A stretch of 51,675 bases of DNA. Origin: Clostridiales bacterium (lineage in GTDB: Bacteria; Bacillota; Clostridia; Lachnospirales; CAG-274). Below, in pieces: positions 35,151-44,038 of the stretch; position 1 is the stretch's first letter; each line of letters begins with the position of its first letter. Where the stretch lies: contig JAJPZT010000005.1 of the NCBI GenBank assembly GCA_021204175.1, forward strand, positions 18,342 to 70,016, written 5' to 3'. The notes under the pieces were generated by a model. That model was not told where the DNA came from. It searched no databases and worked only from the letters and a program-made list of their open reading frames with translations. A program made the translations under genes and the position numbers.

Positions 35151-37323
35151 GCAAGCCTCCATTCTGTCCGACAGACTTGTTGCTTTCTTTTATATACTCC
35201 GCTGTTATGTGCGAATGCTCAAACACCAGCCGCTTGCTGCATATTTCCATAGCCGCCGGTCTGTGGGCAACAATCAGCACCGTCTGGTCGCCCATGTCCT
35301 TCAGATTCTTCAACAGTCTGTGCTCTGTATCTTCGTCCAATGCAGATGTTGCTTCGTCCAGGAGAAGGACAGGAGCGTTTCTGTATATGGCTCTCGCTAT
35401 GGCGATCCGCTGCATCTGCCCCTCAGACAGTCCCGCGCCTTTTTCGCCGAGAACCGTGTTATACCCGTTTGGCAGCTCCCGAATAAACTCATCCGCGCAG
35501 GCAATCCTGCAGGCCTGCTCAATTCTGTCTTTCTGATCCTTCGTATATGGAGCGGAGTGCAGGAAGTCCACAGCCTCATAAATACTCCCGGACATCAGCA
35601 TATTGCCCTGGGGGACATAGGAGAACCAGGGACGGGTTGCCGGGGATATGTCTATCCCGTCGTCAGCGTACAGTCTGCCGGACACGGGGGAATAGATACC
35701 CAGCAGAATTTTCAGCAGCGTGCTCTTGCCGATGCCGGAAATGCCGGTCAGCGCGACAATCTCACCTTTCTCTATATCAAATGTTGCGCCGCTGATTACC
35801 TCCTCTTCACCGTCATCGTAAATGAAGATCAGGTTCTCGGCATGGATTCCGGTGAAATCCGGGAGATTTTTTGCCCTGGTTTCCTTCGACAACTGTTCAA
35901 GCTCAATCAGACGCTCCGCAGATGCAAGCATGGAATAATACTGCGGCACAAAGCCGGAAATGTTGGCAAAGGGGCTTCTTATTTGGCTGATGAGTTCCAA
36001 CACAGCAGTCAGCGTTCCATAGGTAAGAGTGCCGTTTAATATGCCAAACCCGCACCATACCAGTCCAAAGAGATAGCTGCCCTGCATAACGCCGCCGAAG
36101 CCGATATTGCATATATTGGAGAATGTTCTTCTCTTCATGCGGGCTGTTTTGTGCGCGTCGGCTTTTTGCTCCGTCCGATTAACCGCCATTTCCTCCGCTT
36201 CAAAGCTTTTCAGAATCAGGATGCTTTCCACCGACTCCTGTAACCAGGAACGCAGTTTTCCGTCCGTCTCCTGAACTTCTTTATGCAGGCTTTTCATCCG
36301 GCGGCGGAAGAGGAAGGTTACACCCAGCATCACACAGCCGCCTATCAGGAACAGACTGCCGAAACGCCAGTCCAGCACCATCAGAACAACCAACGCGCAC
36401 ACCAGCTGCACCGCCATGGAGAAAACACCGGGTATCAGGTCTGTGGCATAGTCCGCCACGATCTTTACGTCGCTTGTCATGCGGTTTTGCAGTTCCCCGG
36501 TATGGTAGGCTTTCAGTCCGCTGTAGCTGCTGTGGAGAATATTCTCATAAGTATGCTCTTTTAGCCGGTTCTCAATTGAAGCACGGATACTCTCATCCTG
36601 CTGTCGTATAACAGCGCGGAGGATGAGCTGTGCGATAATATTGGCGAGGAAAATGCCGCACCAGCGCAGAAACATGAACCGATTCAGTGCAACAGCGTAG
36701 TCGATGGCGTTACGCATGATTAAAGCAAGAATTACCGACAGAAGAGCTACGGCTCCCGTACACAGGGTCAACAGAGCGATTCCGGCCAGACTGCCCTTTA
36801 TCATCTTGATGACCCATGCCAGGGATGTGTTTCCGAGCATTAGCTTACCGATATTCTTAATTCCAACCTTTGCCTTATGTTTGAGAAGTCGTAACGGATA
36901 AATCAAGTTCCAGAACCGCACATACAGGCGGTATAGGAAATCTGTTGTGTGTATCTCCTTCTTGCGGCCCTTTCCCCGCCAGCAACTTTCCATCACGCCT
37001 TTTACGGCTGAAAGCGGCACACGCTCAATGGCAAATGTATTATCTCCACGTATCAGGCAGATATCCCCGTCAAAGCCCATAACACGGTGCAGGACCTGTA
37101 CGCCGTCCGGGCGGACATACAGCACCACATCGTTCTTTTTCGGTCTGCCTTCCAGCTTTCGTATGAGGACATGGGATTTATATGTATAGAGGAGAGGGCG
37201 CATACTGACGCCTTTGATAGGTATAACGATAAAGCCGGAGGTTTCCAGCTCATCCAGCTTTGTGGTCTGTGATGTTTTATTTTGCCCTGTTTGCTGATTG
37301 TGCCCTGTGTCCGGCTGCTCCAT
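35140..37323 (-). CDS. ABC exporter fused to a signal-peptidase-like (S26) domain
   Basis: A 727-aa fusion. Residues 30-110 form an S24/S26-type domain with nucleophile-like Ser40 (GVSMRPLL) and His79 (VLHRVMGFDGD) in place of the bacterial Lys, as in SipW/ER-type signal peptidases. Residues 165-440 are a six-helix ABC membrane domain. The ATPase follows: Walker A GISGIGKST, signature LSEGQMQRIAIARA, Walker B VLLLDEATSALD. This mirrors C39 peptidase-containing bacteriocin exporters but with a different peptidase. The long upstream frame (to 37518) lies in the next gene; AGGAAGGTG supports 37323. Confidence 0.9.
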   Translation of the reverse strand: MEQPDTGHNQQTGQNKTSQTTKLDELETSGFIVIPIKGVSMRPLLYTYKSHVLIRKLEGRPKKNDVVLYVRPDGVQVLHRVMGFDGDICLIRGDNTFAIERVPLSAVKGVMESCWRGKGRKKEIHTTDFLYRLYVRFWNLIYPLRLLKHKAKVGIKNIGKLMLGNTSLAWVIKMIKGSLAGIALLTLCTGAVALLSVILALIMRNAIDYAVALNRFMFLRWCGIFLANIIAQLILRAVIRQQDESIRASIENRLKEHTYENILHSSYSGLKAYHTGELQNRMTSDVKIVADYATDLIPGVFSMAVQLVCALVVLMVLDWRFGSLFLIGGCVMLGVTFLFRRRMKSLHKEVQETDGKLRSWLQESVESILILKSFEAEEMAVNRTEQKADAHKTARMKRRTFSNICNIGFGGVMQGSYLFGLVWCGFGILNGTLTYGTLTAVLELISQIRSPFANISGFVPQYYSMLASAERLIELEQLSKETRAKNLPDFTGIHAENLIFIYDDGEEEVISGATFDIEKGEIVALTGISGIGKSTLLKILLGIYSPVSGRLYADDGIDISPATRPWFSYVPQGNMLMSGSIYEAVDFLHSAPYTKDQKDRIEQACRIACADEFIRELPNGYNTVLGEKGAGLSEGQMQRIAIARAIYRNAPVLLLDEATSALDEDTEHRLLKNLKDMGDQTVLIVAHRPAAMEICSKRLVFEHSHITAEYIKESNKSVGQNGGLHDV

Positions 37324-37345
37324 ATACTCACACCTTCCTCGTTTT

Positions 37346-37936
37346 TTACTCTTCAAGTCTGTCTGCGCGATAGCGGAACGTAGATACAGGCATATTGCAT
37401 TTTTTCGCGGCTTCCGCCCCTGTAATCTCTCCGTTTTTCCACTGCTTGTATACCGATTCAAAGTTTTCCGGCAGCGGTTTTGCCACACGGCCGCAGTGGA
37501 CGCCTCTTTCTTTTGCACGTTCTATCCCGGCTTTTTGATTTTTGCGATGCCGTTCCTCCATATCGTTTGCCGCATAGGACAGCACCTCCGCAACAACGTC
37601 TGCGACAAGGCTGCCGTTTGTTTTCTTCGCACGCCTCGTGTCAAGAAGCGGGGAACTCATAACAACGACATCAACGCCCCTGTCCTTCGTCAATTCCCGC
37701 CACTGGCTGAGTATTTCCCGCATATTGAAACCCAGCGCGTCAAAGCTCTGGATATACAGCGTATCGCCTTTTTCCAGCCGTTTCAGCAGTTTTCTGTACG
37801 CCGATCCGTTTCCTTGTCCCGCAGATTTCAGCATATCCGCTGTGTCCACGTATATATTCGTGGCTGGAATCCCCAGCAGTTGAAGCGCCGCTTTTTTCTC
37901 TTCATCGTTATGCGGTATATATGCATATATACTCAA
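37346..37936 (-). CDS. Serine-recombinase-fold protein without catalytic residues, probable regulator
   Basis: A 196-aa homologue of the intact Pin-type enzyme at 44039-44635 over its whole length (shared LLDTRR and VYKQWKNGE ... STFRYRADR). The active-site stretch that reads YGYVRVSTKE in the intact copy is YAYIPHNDEE here, losing the nucleophile Ser and its Arg. SIDRLGRN has become SFDALGFN, losing two more arginines. It should still dimerise and bind DNA but cannot cut. TTG start at 37936 behind AAGGAG. It sits inside the cargo operon between exporter and PqqD genes. Confidence 0.87.
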   Translation of the reverse strand: MSIYAYIPHNDEEKKAALQLLGIPATNIYVDTADMLKSAGQGNGSAYRKLLKRLEKGDTLYIQSFDALGFNMREILSQWRELTKDRGVDVVVMSSPLLDTRRAKKTNGSLVADVVAEVLSYAANDMEERHRKNQKAGIERAKERGVHCGRVAKPLPENFESVYKQWKNGEITGAEAAKKCNMPVSTFRYRADRLEE

Positions 37937-37978
37937 ACAAATCGCACTCCTTATCTGCGGACACAGTCCCGTGGGCGC

Positions 37979-38257
37979 CTATTCCGTCAAAAGCCCCGCG
38001 TCGGTCATTTCCTTAATCATTGACTGTACGTCATTGGCAATATACGCACGGTCTTTCTCGGTCTTTGCACCGCTCTTTTCCGCGAGTATATTCACGATTT
38101 CCTCCTCGGTCTTGCCGCCGGCAATGCCCTCCCAGATGGTCTTGCCTGTTTCGTTGAGCTTGACCATCCCATGGAACTCACGGCTTGCCTTGCCTGTGGC
38201 AACTGCCACATACTTGCCCGCAACCTTGCGGATGACGAATCCTTCTTTGATTTTCAT
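37979..38257 (-). CDS. PqqD-like peptide-binding protein (RiPP recognition element)
   Basis: A 92-aa winged-helix PqqD-family protein (FVIRKVAGKYVAVATGK, NETGKTIWEGIAGGKTEEEI, DAGLLTE). In ribosomally made modified peptides this fold binds the leader of the precursor and presents it to enzymes. AAGGAGG precedes the ATG. It lies between the HprK-like gene (15 bases upstream) and the inactive recombinase. The presumed ligand is the 41-aa peptide at 39171-39296, but that is inference. Confidence 0.88.
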   Translation of the reverse strand: MKIKEGFVIRKVAGKYVAVATGKASREFHGMVKLNETGKTIWEGIAGGKTEEEIVNILAEKSGAKTEKDRAYIANDVQSMIKEMTDAGLLTE

Positions 38258-38272
38258 GATGATGTTCCTCCT

Positions 38273-39049
38273 TTATCTCGGCATGCGCCAGAGTCTGTTT
38301 ATCTCATCCGGTGTGGTTTGAATCCCTCGGCTTATGTATTTTTCTCCTGTCAACGTCTCAAAGCTGCACCTTACCGCATCCTCTGAGATGTCGCACTCCA
38401 AAAGATACATCGGCAGCGTTTCAAGCATCCTATCAAACAGTTCTAACATCAGACCTGTAGCTTCCGGCTCATATGGGCGGAACATCTGGCGGAGCATGAG
38501 AGAAATTGCCTCGTCCGGGTCAACCTTACGAATATGATTCTCACCATCCTCTGTACGACGCAGGAAACAGATTGCACCCATCGGAGCATTGCGTTTTCTG
38601 TTCCAGCCCTCCTTGCCGCACCAGGGCGTGTCATAGGCTGTTATCTTATCTTCTTCAATCTGAAATATCGGCTTGTCCCCGTTTACAATATCCACATCTG
38701 CGCCAAGATACTGCTTCCACAGCCCAATGTGGGTACTTTTTCCCGTGCCGCTGGCGGCTGTGAAGAGATAACCTTTTCCTTTATATGAAATACAGGCTCC
38801 GTGAAGCGTCACCCGGCCATAGAACGGGAGTTTGGAAGCGATGGCAGAATAAATAGCGTCCCGCTCCAAAAATTCATCTCTCATATCCGGACTGTACTCC
38901 CGAAGCTCCGCCAGGCGTTCATCTTCGGCATAAACGGATAACTCAGGCTTCTTTTTTGTCAGATAGTCACGGCAAAACCAACGGCAATAGCTGTATCTGC
39001 TTCTTATTTCTATCGGCACTCCTGCCAACTCTATGTTGAAAATATCCAT
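38273..39049 (-). CDS. HPr-kinase-like protein of the RiPP-tailoring type
   Basis: A 258-aa protein with a P-loop AASGTGKSTHIGLW (residues 98-111) in the HprK/PEPCK-like fold and IVNGDKPIFQI resembling the downstream acidic motif. Homologues in paeninodin-type lasso loci phosphorylate the C-terminal serine of the precursor. The N-terminal region is short and lacks the sensor domain of housekeeping HprK. First enzyme gene after the hairpin that follows the small peptide gene. AGGTGA precedes the ATG. Target and activity are inferred. Confidence 0.85.
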   Translation of the reverse strand: MDIFNIELAGVPIEIRSRYSYCRWFCRDYLTKKKPELSVYAEDERLAELREYSPDMRDEFLERDAIYSAIASKLPFYGRVTLHGACISYKGKGYLFTAASGTGKSTHIGLWKQYLGADVDIVNGDKPIFQIEEDKITAYDTPWCGKEGWNRKRNAPMGAICFLRRTEDGENHIRKVDPDEAISLMLRQMFRPYEPEATGLMLELFDRMLETLPMYLLECDISEDAVRCSFETLTGEKYISRGIQTTPDEINRLWRMPR

Positions 39050-39108
39050 TCCGCTTCACCTCGCTTTCGATTTGTAATTGTACCGGATTATTTGCCTATA
39101 CTGTAGAA

Positions 39109-39144
39109 ATCCCCTGCAACCAGCCTAAACCGGCTACAGGGGAT
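39109..39144 (-). terminator. Hairpin between the 41-aa peptide gene and the tailoring genes
   Basis: ATCCCCTG/CAGGGGAT with inner AGCC/GGCT pairing, followed on the minus strand by only a short TTTCT. A leaky terminator here would favour the upstream peptide and surface protein over the enzymes. Confidence 0.6.
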
Positions 39145-39170
39145 CGTACCGTTATTCCTTCAGTTGATGT

Positions 39171-39296
39171 TTATTTGTCACTTGATCCTGGATTTACGCT
39201 CTGTACGCGCCCATCTTCTCCGCTCTCTACTACCCAAGTGAAAACTTCGGTCTCATCAAACTGAATGCACTTCATCTCATGCTCTTCGTATCTCAT
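39171..39296 (-). CDS. 41-aa peptide, translationally coupled; candidate precursor
   Basis: A short gene whose ATG overlaps the stop of the 1250-aa surface protein (ATGA at 39296-39293), with GGAGG seven bases upstream inside that gene. The peptide is acidic at first (RYEEHE), has a single Cys at position 10, a central hydrophobic patch (VFTWVV) and a polar end (NPGSSDK). It has no signal peptide. Position before PqqD, HprK-like and exporter genes and the hairpin after it fit a RiPP precursor; the C-terminal serines suit an HprK-like kinase. It could instead be a small chaperone or coupling peptide. Confidence 0.6.
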   Translation of the reverse strand: MRYEEHEMKCIQFDETEVFTWVVESGEDGRVQSVNPGSSDK

Positions 39297-42200
39297 CCTA
39301 CCGCCTCCGTTTCTGTACCGTCAGCTGTCAACGCTCCGACGGTTTTTTCATATGTGAAGCTTACTGTCTCGCCGGTCACGGTTGTTCCATCACCAGTCGT
39401 CCAATAAGGTGTCACAGTATAAGTAACCTGTTTCGTGTTGCCTGCATCATCGAAATACGCCGTTGCAACTCTTGTCGAAGCACTGCTGAACTCAGTTGCC
39501 TTAGTTGTAATTTCGGGGTCTACAGAGGTCACTGTCAAGCTGTTCTTCCAAATTGATGTTTTAGAAAGCGTCACTTCACTGTTCGAGGAATCAATAACTG
39601 TAAACCCGACTGCTGTATAATAGAGTGTATCCAGACTCGTCATAAAACGCCAGCGAGTTGCCTCATTTACAGTCGATACAACGCATTTCACCGTCAGCGC
39701 ATTTGCGTCCACGAACTTGGCATAAGCGGTTTCCTTCGGGAAGGAAGTCATGGCCGTGTAGGTCGTGTTGCCTTCATCATCGGTCGATACGTCGTACCAG
39801 CCAGCGAAGATGTACTTGCCGCTGTCGTTGGTGCCGCCGGTATAGGTCAGGCTCGTGGTAGGGCACGCCGATGTGGAATAGACACCGATGTCGTCGCCGG
39901 ACACCTCAACGTACATAACCGATTCGCCCTCGCCGGATGTAATTTCACCGGGAACAGTTGTTGTGCTATCGTATACACCAAGCGTAACAGCAATAATCCA
40001 TGTGTAATAGGTGGTGCCCGTGCTGCTATCCGTGTTTGTCACAAACGCGCCGTATCCGTCCTTATAGGACACTGTGTTGTCCGTAGCATTGGAATAGGAA
40101 AGTGCCTTTGCCGTATAGGTGCCGCCGTACAATGCAGCAGTGCCCAAATTCAGGTGAATGGCTCTGCCTTTGCTTTTAAATGTTCCGTCGTAAATTATTG
40201 TTGTTGCGGTTTCTGCGCTGCCGCCGGAAACGTTGGCACTGTAGATGACAGGCGAGTAGCTGTTTGTCGTGTCGGTATTTATATAAGTACCGCCGTAAAT
40301 TGTAAGCGTTCCGCCTGCGTTCCTTAACGTACCCGCCGTAGCGATACTGGAGGTAACCGTTGCGGTGCCTACACTGTCAAGCAGAATCAGCTCAGAACCT
40401 GCGCCAACCTGGAATACAGTCGCAGTGGAGCTTATCGAAGCACCGTTGAGGTCGATAATCAGTTTCGGATACGTTGTGGACGAACCGACGGACGAGGTCA
40501 GAGACAGGTTTACCTCTGAACCAAGCTGAACATATGCATAATAATCACCCGAAGCGCTTACGTTGTCATAGGCCAAATCAGCTCTGTAGATAGCACCCGA
40601 CAGGTCGGTGTACGTTCCCATAATGGTCGCCGTAACATTGCCGTCCGTGTCAATCGTAGCATAGCCGTAGCCGTAGGAGCCCGAAGCAACCGCTGTCGTT
40701 TGAACAACATACGGATATGTCGAGCTGTTGTCGCCTGTGTTCGTTGCAACCTCGTAGCCATCTACAAGATAACGTGCTACGGAGTAGTTGTTCATATCAT
40801 AATAACCGCCGGAGATGGAGATGTAGTCGGTGAAGTCAACAGGACTTGTTGCTGCATTTGTTGTTTTATCCACCGCGTATACGATCATTCCAGAGTCATT
40901 ATAAATACTTGTAAAGTATCCCTCTTCTATGTTGAGACACGGGATAATGTCGGTACTATTGCCATCGCTATCGGTCGTTGACGAAGCCCTTACAAGCACA
41001 GCGCCTCTTACGCTCGGCGTATAGGTTGTTTCGTCGCCGTCAATTGTGGTTACGCTGCTGGCGATTGTACCGCCGTTGATGTTCAGCGTTCCCGCCTGAA
41101 CCTGCATGCCGTAGCCTACAGAGGTGAATGTACCGTTGTTAATGGTGACAGTGCTGTCTGTTGCAGCCGGGCTAATCTGAACCGTTTGTCCGGAGCTTGA
41201 ATAGCTGATGTAGTTTCCTGCGTTAATTGTTACGTCACCGCCAGTAACAAATACAACGCCGTTGCCCTTGGTGGTACTCAAAACGCTGTCGACAACGCCG
41301 TCTGTGGCTGTGCTGTCGATAACAGTGAGGCTGCCGCCTGTAACGTAAATCGGGCTGTAGGGGTAGCTGGAATTGGCTGTGCAAGTCATGCTATGACCGT
41401 TCAAGTCAAGCGTTACACCAGTGTTTGTCTTTAATGTAAAGGTTTTCTCACTTACATCTGCTATCAGCTGTACAATGCAGTTATCTGCAAGTGAAGAAAT
41501 GTACGAAAGTGAAGCTGTCGAACCAATATAGTTCCCACTTGCGTCATACACAACCGCAACAGCGCCTTCAACAGTTTCAACTACCGAATATGTTCCGTCG
41601 CCGTTGGCAACAGCTGCGGAAGCTGAGGTGGTGTATGCGCTTACATCGGTGTTGTAGGTACCGCCGGTAACCTCAACGGTCGTCATTGAATCAGTATTGT
41701 TGTCACTAAGAACAGCAGCACCACTGCCATCCGTCGTAGTAGTAGAAACAGTCGAATTTCCGCTAATGGTTACGCTAACTGCGGCATTCGTTGTTGAATT
41801 ATTGTTTACTTCACGAACACCGTAATAGCCCGAAACAGTGCTGTCAGTAATATTTACTGTAATAGCCTGACTCGTACTGTGCTGAGATACTGCAATACCC
41901 GCACCCGTAACAGTCGCACCGTTCCAATTTACTGTGGTGTTTGATTCCGTGGATGAAGCCGTGATAGTAGAATCACTTACATTCAACTCACCCGCTCTGA
42001 TTTCTATGCCTGAAGCCACACCGTTAATTGTGGTGTTTGTTACATTCCATGTAGCATAGCCGGCAGCATAGATACCGTACTGACCGGTAATCGTCGCACC
42101 GTCGAGGTTAAAAGTAATACTGCTCACATTTTTGGTTATGGAGCCGTTAACATACAGGTATGCATCTTCACATTGTCCGGATATGTTAACTGTAACACCG

Positions 42201-43045
42201 TAACACTCGTAATTTGTTGCCACACCACTATTGTAGTAGACGGCAACACCGTAACCGGGTTTTGTCTTATCACCATCAGCATTAGTGGTTTTCAGAGTAG
42301 CACCGGAATTAACATTAACGGTAGAGTAGCTTGCAGCTGTACTGGCAGTCGAACCGAACACGCCTATTGCCGCACATCCCCATCCACCGGAGGTTCCGGT
42401 ATTCACAATCGTACCGCCGTTTACCGTCAAGGTACCGCCGTTTACGGTGATGGTTCTGCTTGTGTTACTGGATGTTATGACACCGCCAGTGGTATCATTA
42501 ACAGTCAGGCTGGCACTGTTAGATATAACAATTTTATTTGAGCCCAAATCCAAAGTATATCCAGCAAGATTCAGGGTAACAGTCCCGGATACCGTCCAAT
42601 CCGTACTGAGCGTTACATTGCCAGTCAAAGTAATTACACCATCAACAGCTTCAGAAAGTAATGTTCCATCAGCATCCTCAGATGTTGCATCCACATCTTC
42701 ATCAATAACTGCGATCCCATCATTGAAGCTCTCTTCACTGCTTTCGTTAGTAGCTACAGAATTTCCAACCGACACAGATTCAGTCTGTTCTTCCGACTCT
42801 TCATCCGCTTCATCCGAGGTAACTGTCAAAAGCTCTTCCGCTTCTTCAGATTCCTCATTTCCATCCACGGTTTTGTCTTGTATTTCTTCAGACGCTCCCG
42901 TGGTTTCGCCTGTTGATTCTTCTGCGATTATATCTGTGATGACATCATCAGCATCTGCCGCATACACAGGTGTAGCGACAAGCGTAACCAGCATCGCCAG
43001 TGACAAAAGCAAGCTCAACAAGCTTTTGGACTTCTTTTTTATCAT
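39293..43045 (-). CDS. Large secreted beta-helix surface protein
   Basis: A 1250-aa exported protein. Signal peptide KSKSLLSLLLSLAMLVTLVA with cleavage near VYA-AD. An acidic Glu/Ser-rich stretch (about 30-135) follows, then many parallel beta-helix rungs (LTVNDTTGGVITS, LTVNGGTIVNTG, ITISGGYYDMN types) to about residue 1000, and two small beta domains, one with an FAGWYD motif like Flg_new repeats and one with RWRFMTSLDTLYYTAVGF. There is no LPXTG anchor. Start at 43045 follows GGAGGAAGG; an ATG at 43060 precedes it. Likely an adhesin-like or glycan-binding product and possible client of the downstream exporter. Confidence 0.85.
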   Translation of the reverse strand: MIKKKSKSLLSLLLSLAMLVTLVATPVYAADADDVITDIIAEESTGETTGASEEIQDKTVDGNEESEEAEELLTVTSDEADEESEEQTESVSVGNSVATNESSEESFNDGIAVIDEDVDATSEDADGTLLSEAVDGVITLTGNVTLSTDWTVSGTVTLNLAGYTLDLGSNKIVISNSASLTVNDTTGGVITSSNTSRTITVNGGTLTVNGGTIVNTGTSGGWGCAAIGVFGSTASTAASYSTVNVNSGATLKTTNADGDKTKPGYGVAVYYNSGVATNYECYGVTVNISGQCEDAYLYVNGSITKNVSSITFNLDGATITGQYGIYAAGYATWNVTNTTINGVASGIEIRAGELNVSDSTITASSTESNTTVNWNGATVTGAGIAVSQHSTSQAITVNITDSTVSGYYGVREVNNNSTTNAAVSVTISGNSTVSTTTTDGSGAAVLSDNNTDSMTTVEVTGGTYNTDVSAYTTSASAAVANGDGTYSVVETVEGAVAVVYDASGNYIGSTASLSYISSLADNCIVQLIADVSEKTFTLKTNTGVTLDLNGHSMTCTANSSYPYSPIYVTGGSLTVIDSTATDGVVDSVLSTTKGNGVVFVTGGDVTINAGNYISYSSSGQTVQISPAATDSTVTINNGTFTSVGYGMQVQAGTLNINGGTIASSVTTIDGDETTYTPSVRGAVLVRASSTTDSDGNSTDIIPCLNIEEGYFTSIYNDSGMIVYAVDKTTNAATSPVDFTDYISISGGYYDMNNYSVARYLVDGYEVATNTGDNSSTYPYVVQTTAVASGSYGYGYATIDTDGNVTATIMGTYTDLSGAIYRADLAYDNVSASGDYYAYVQLGSEVNLSLTSSVGSSTTYPKLIIDLNGASISSTATVFQVGAGSELILLDSVGTATVTSSIATAGTLRNAGGTLTIYGGTYINTDTTNSYSPVIYSANVSGGSAETATTIIYDGTFKSKGRAIHLNLGTAALYGGTYTAKALSYSNATDNTVSYKDGYGAFVTNTDSSTGTTYYTWIIAVTLGVYDSTTTVPGEITSGEGESVMYVEVSGDDIGVYSTSACPTTSLTYTGGTNDSGKYIFAGWYDVSTDDEGNTTYTAMTSFPKETAYAKFVDANALTVKCVVSTVNEATRWRFMTSLDTLYYTAVGFTVIDSSNSEVTLSKTSIWKNSLTVTSVDPEITTKATEFSSASTRVATAYFDDAGNTKQVTYTVTPYWTTGDGTTVTGETVSFTYEKTVGALTADGTETEAVG

Positions 43046-44038
43046 CAGTCCTTCCTCCATTTCTTAGTTTTTTTGAGCTAATGCTCATACAATGATGTTC
43101 GGAATCGTTACCCCTTTTCAGGCTTTGATTCCTCCATCGGAAAAACGTTAATATTTCAATCAGCCTCACCCCTCAATCTTTTACTCTCTCTGACCCTCAT
43201 ACCTTATCAAGACAATTTGCAATAGGTTTATCCGTCTCGGTATGATTAACATTTATGAGTTGAAGCTCTTATTAGGAGCCGCTCACACCAACCTTGTGAG
43301 TCCTCAGCATTGCGACCGCTACAGTTTTGCCAATGAAAATTGACATAAAACCACCGATGTAGTAAAATAACTCATAACATCTTCTCTTATCTTACCACGG
43401 GAACGTTTACCTTCCCGACGGGAAATCATTGCTGCTTCATCCCATCCAAATTTTCTGAATTGTCATACAATAAGTGCTTGTATTCCGCTATATCGTGTGT
43501 TATAATGACTATTGGATAGGTGTGTCCTAAAGGATATTCAACGATACAGGAAGGTAAACCATCCTGACGTTTTGCACAAATCATGCTTTTCGGCATCAAA
43601 AGCTATTTCAAATCCATTCATCATTCACACATCACCGTCTCTGTGAATATTATTCTCAGTTCGGTTATTAGTGCCCTGCTCCTGCGTATATGGTCTAACT
43701 GTGAGAAATATCGTTCAATATCTTCGAGCAGGAAGGTGTAGGATACTGATGGTACATAGTGCATAACTTTTAAGGTAGTCGGCATTGATATTTTTAGTGA
43801 ACATTTCACAGAAAAACATCTTGTATTTCCAGTTTTCTTGTGATATAATGTTAAATGTGAAGTTGCGTTCAGATACTTATTCGACGATACAGAAAGCTAC
43901 ACCTTCCCGACGATTTGATGATAAAACTATATACCTCGCATACTTTCACACCAATACGCCGACGAATCTGCGGCGTTTCTTTATGCCCTTGAAACTGTGC
44001 GCTTTTCTGTGCTGATTTCACCTACTTCGGCTCTCTAC
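43046..44038. other. About 990-base control region upstream of the surface protein gene
   Basis: No convincing gene; a 62-codon minus frame (43621-43809) lacks a ribosome site. It contains dyad repeats: 43536-43569 and 43879-43912 share ATTC-[AG]-ACGATACAG and ACC-x-TCC-x-GACG, and 43400-43420 has a third, partial copy (CGGGAA ... TTCCCGACG). A 16-base block of the first (GATATTCAACGATACA) recurs exactly at 12087-12102. A plus-strand promoter TTGTAT-17-TATAAT lies at 43478-43506. Two small hairpins lie near 43265-43320 (CTCACA/TGTGAG; GCTC/GAGC). Confidence 0.6.

Noticed and set aside
37324..37518. N-terminal extension of the peptidase-exporter
   Set aside because: It lies over the end of the inactive recombinase gene in another frame; AGGAAGGTG and the ATG at 37323 fit better.
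32376..39049. A complete lasso-peptide or radical-SAM RiPP locus
   Set aside because: No asparagine-synthetase-like cyclase, transglutaminase-like protease, YcaO or CxxxCxxC radical SAM protein is encoded; only tailoring and export parts are seen.
42447..43067. Plus-strand frame of 206 codons opposite the surface protein
   Set aside because: Mirror of the Ser/Glu/Thr-rich signal and linker region.
43251..43335. tRNA or riboswitch in the leader of the surface protein
   Set aside because: Small hairpins are present, but no T-loop, acceptor stem or known aptamer consensus can be seen.
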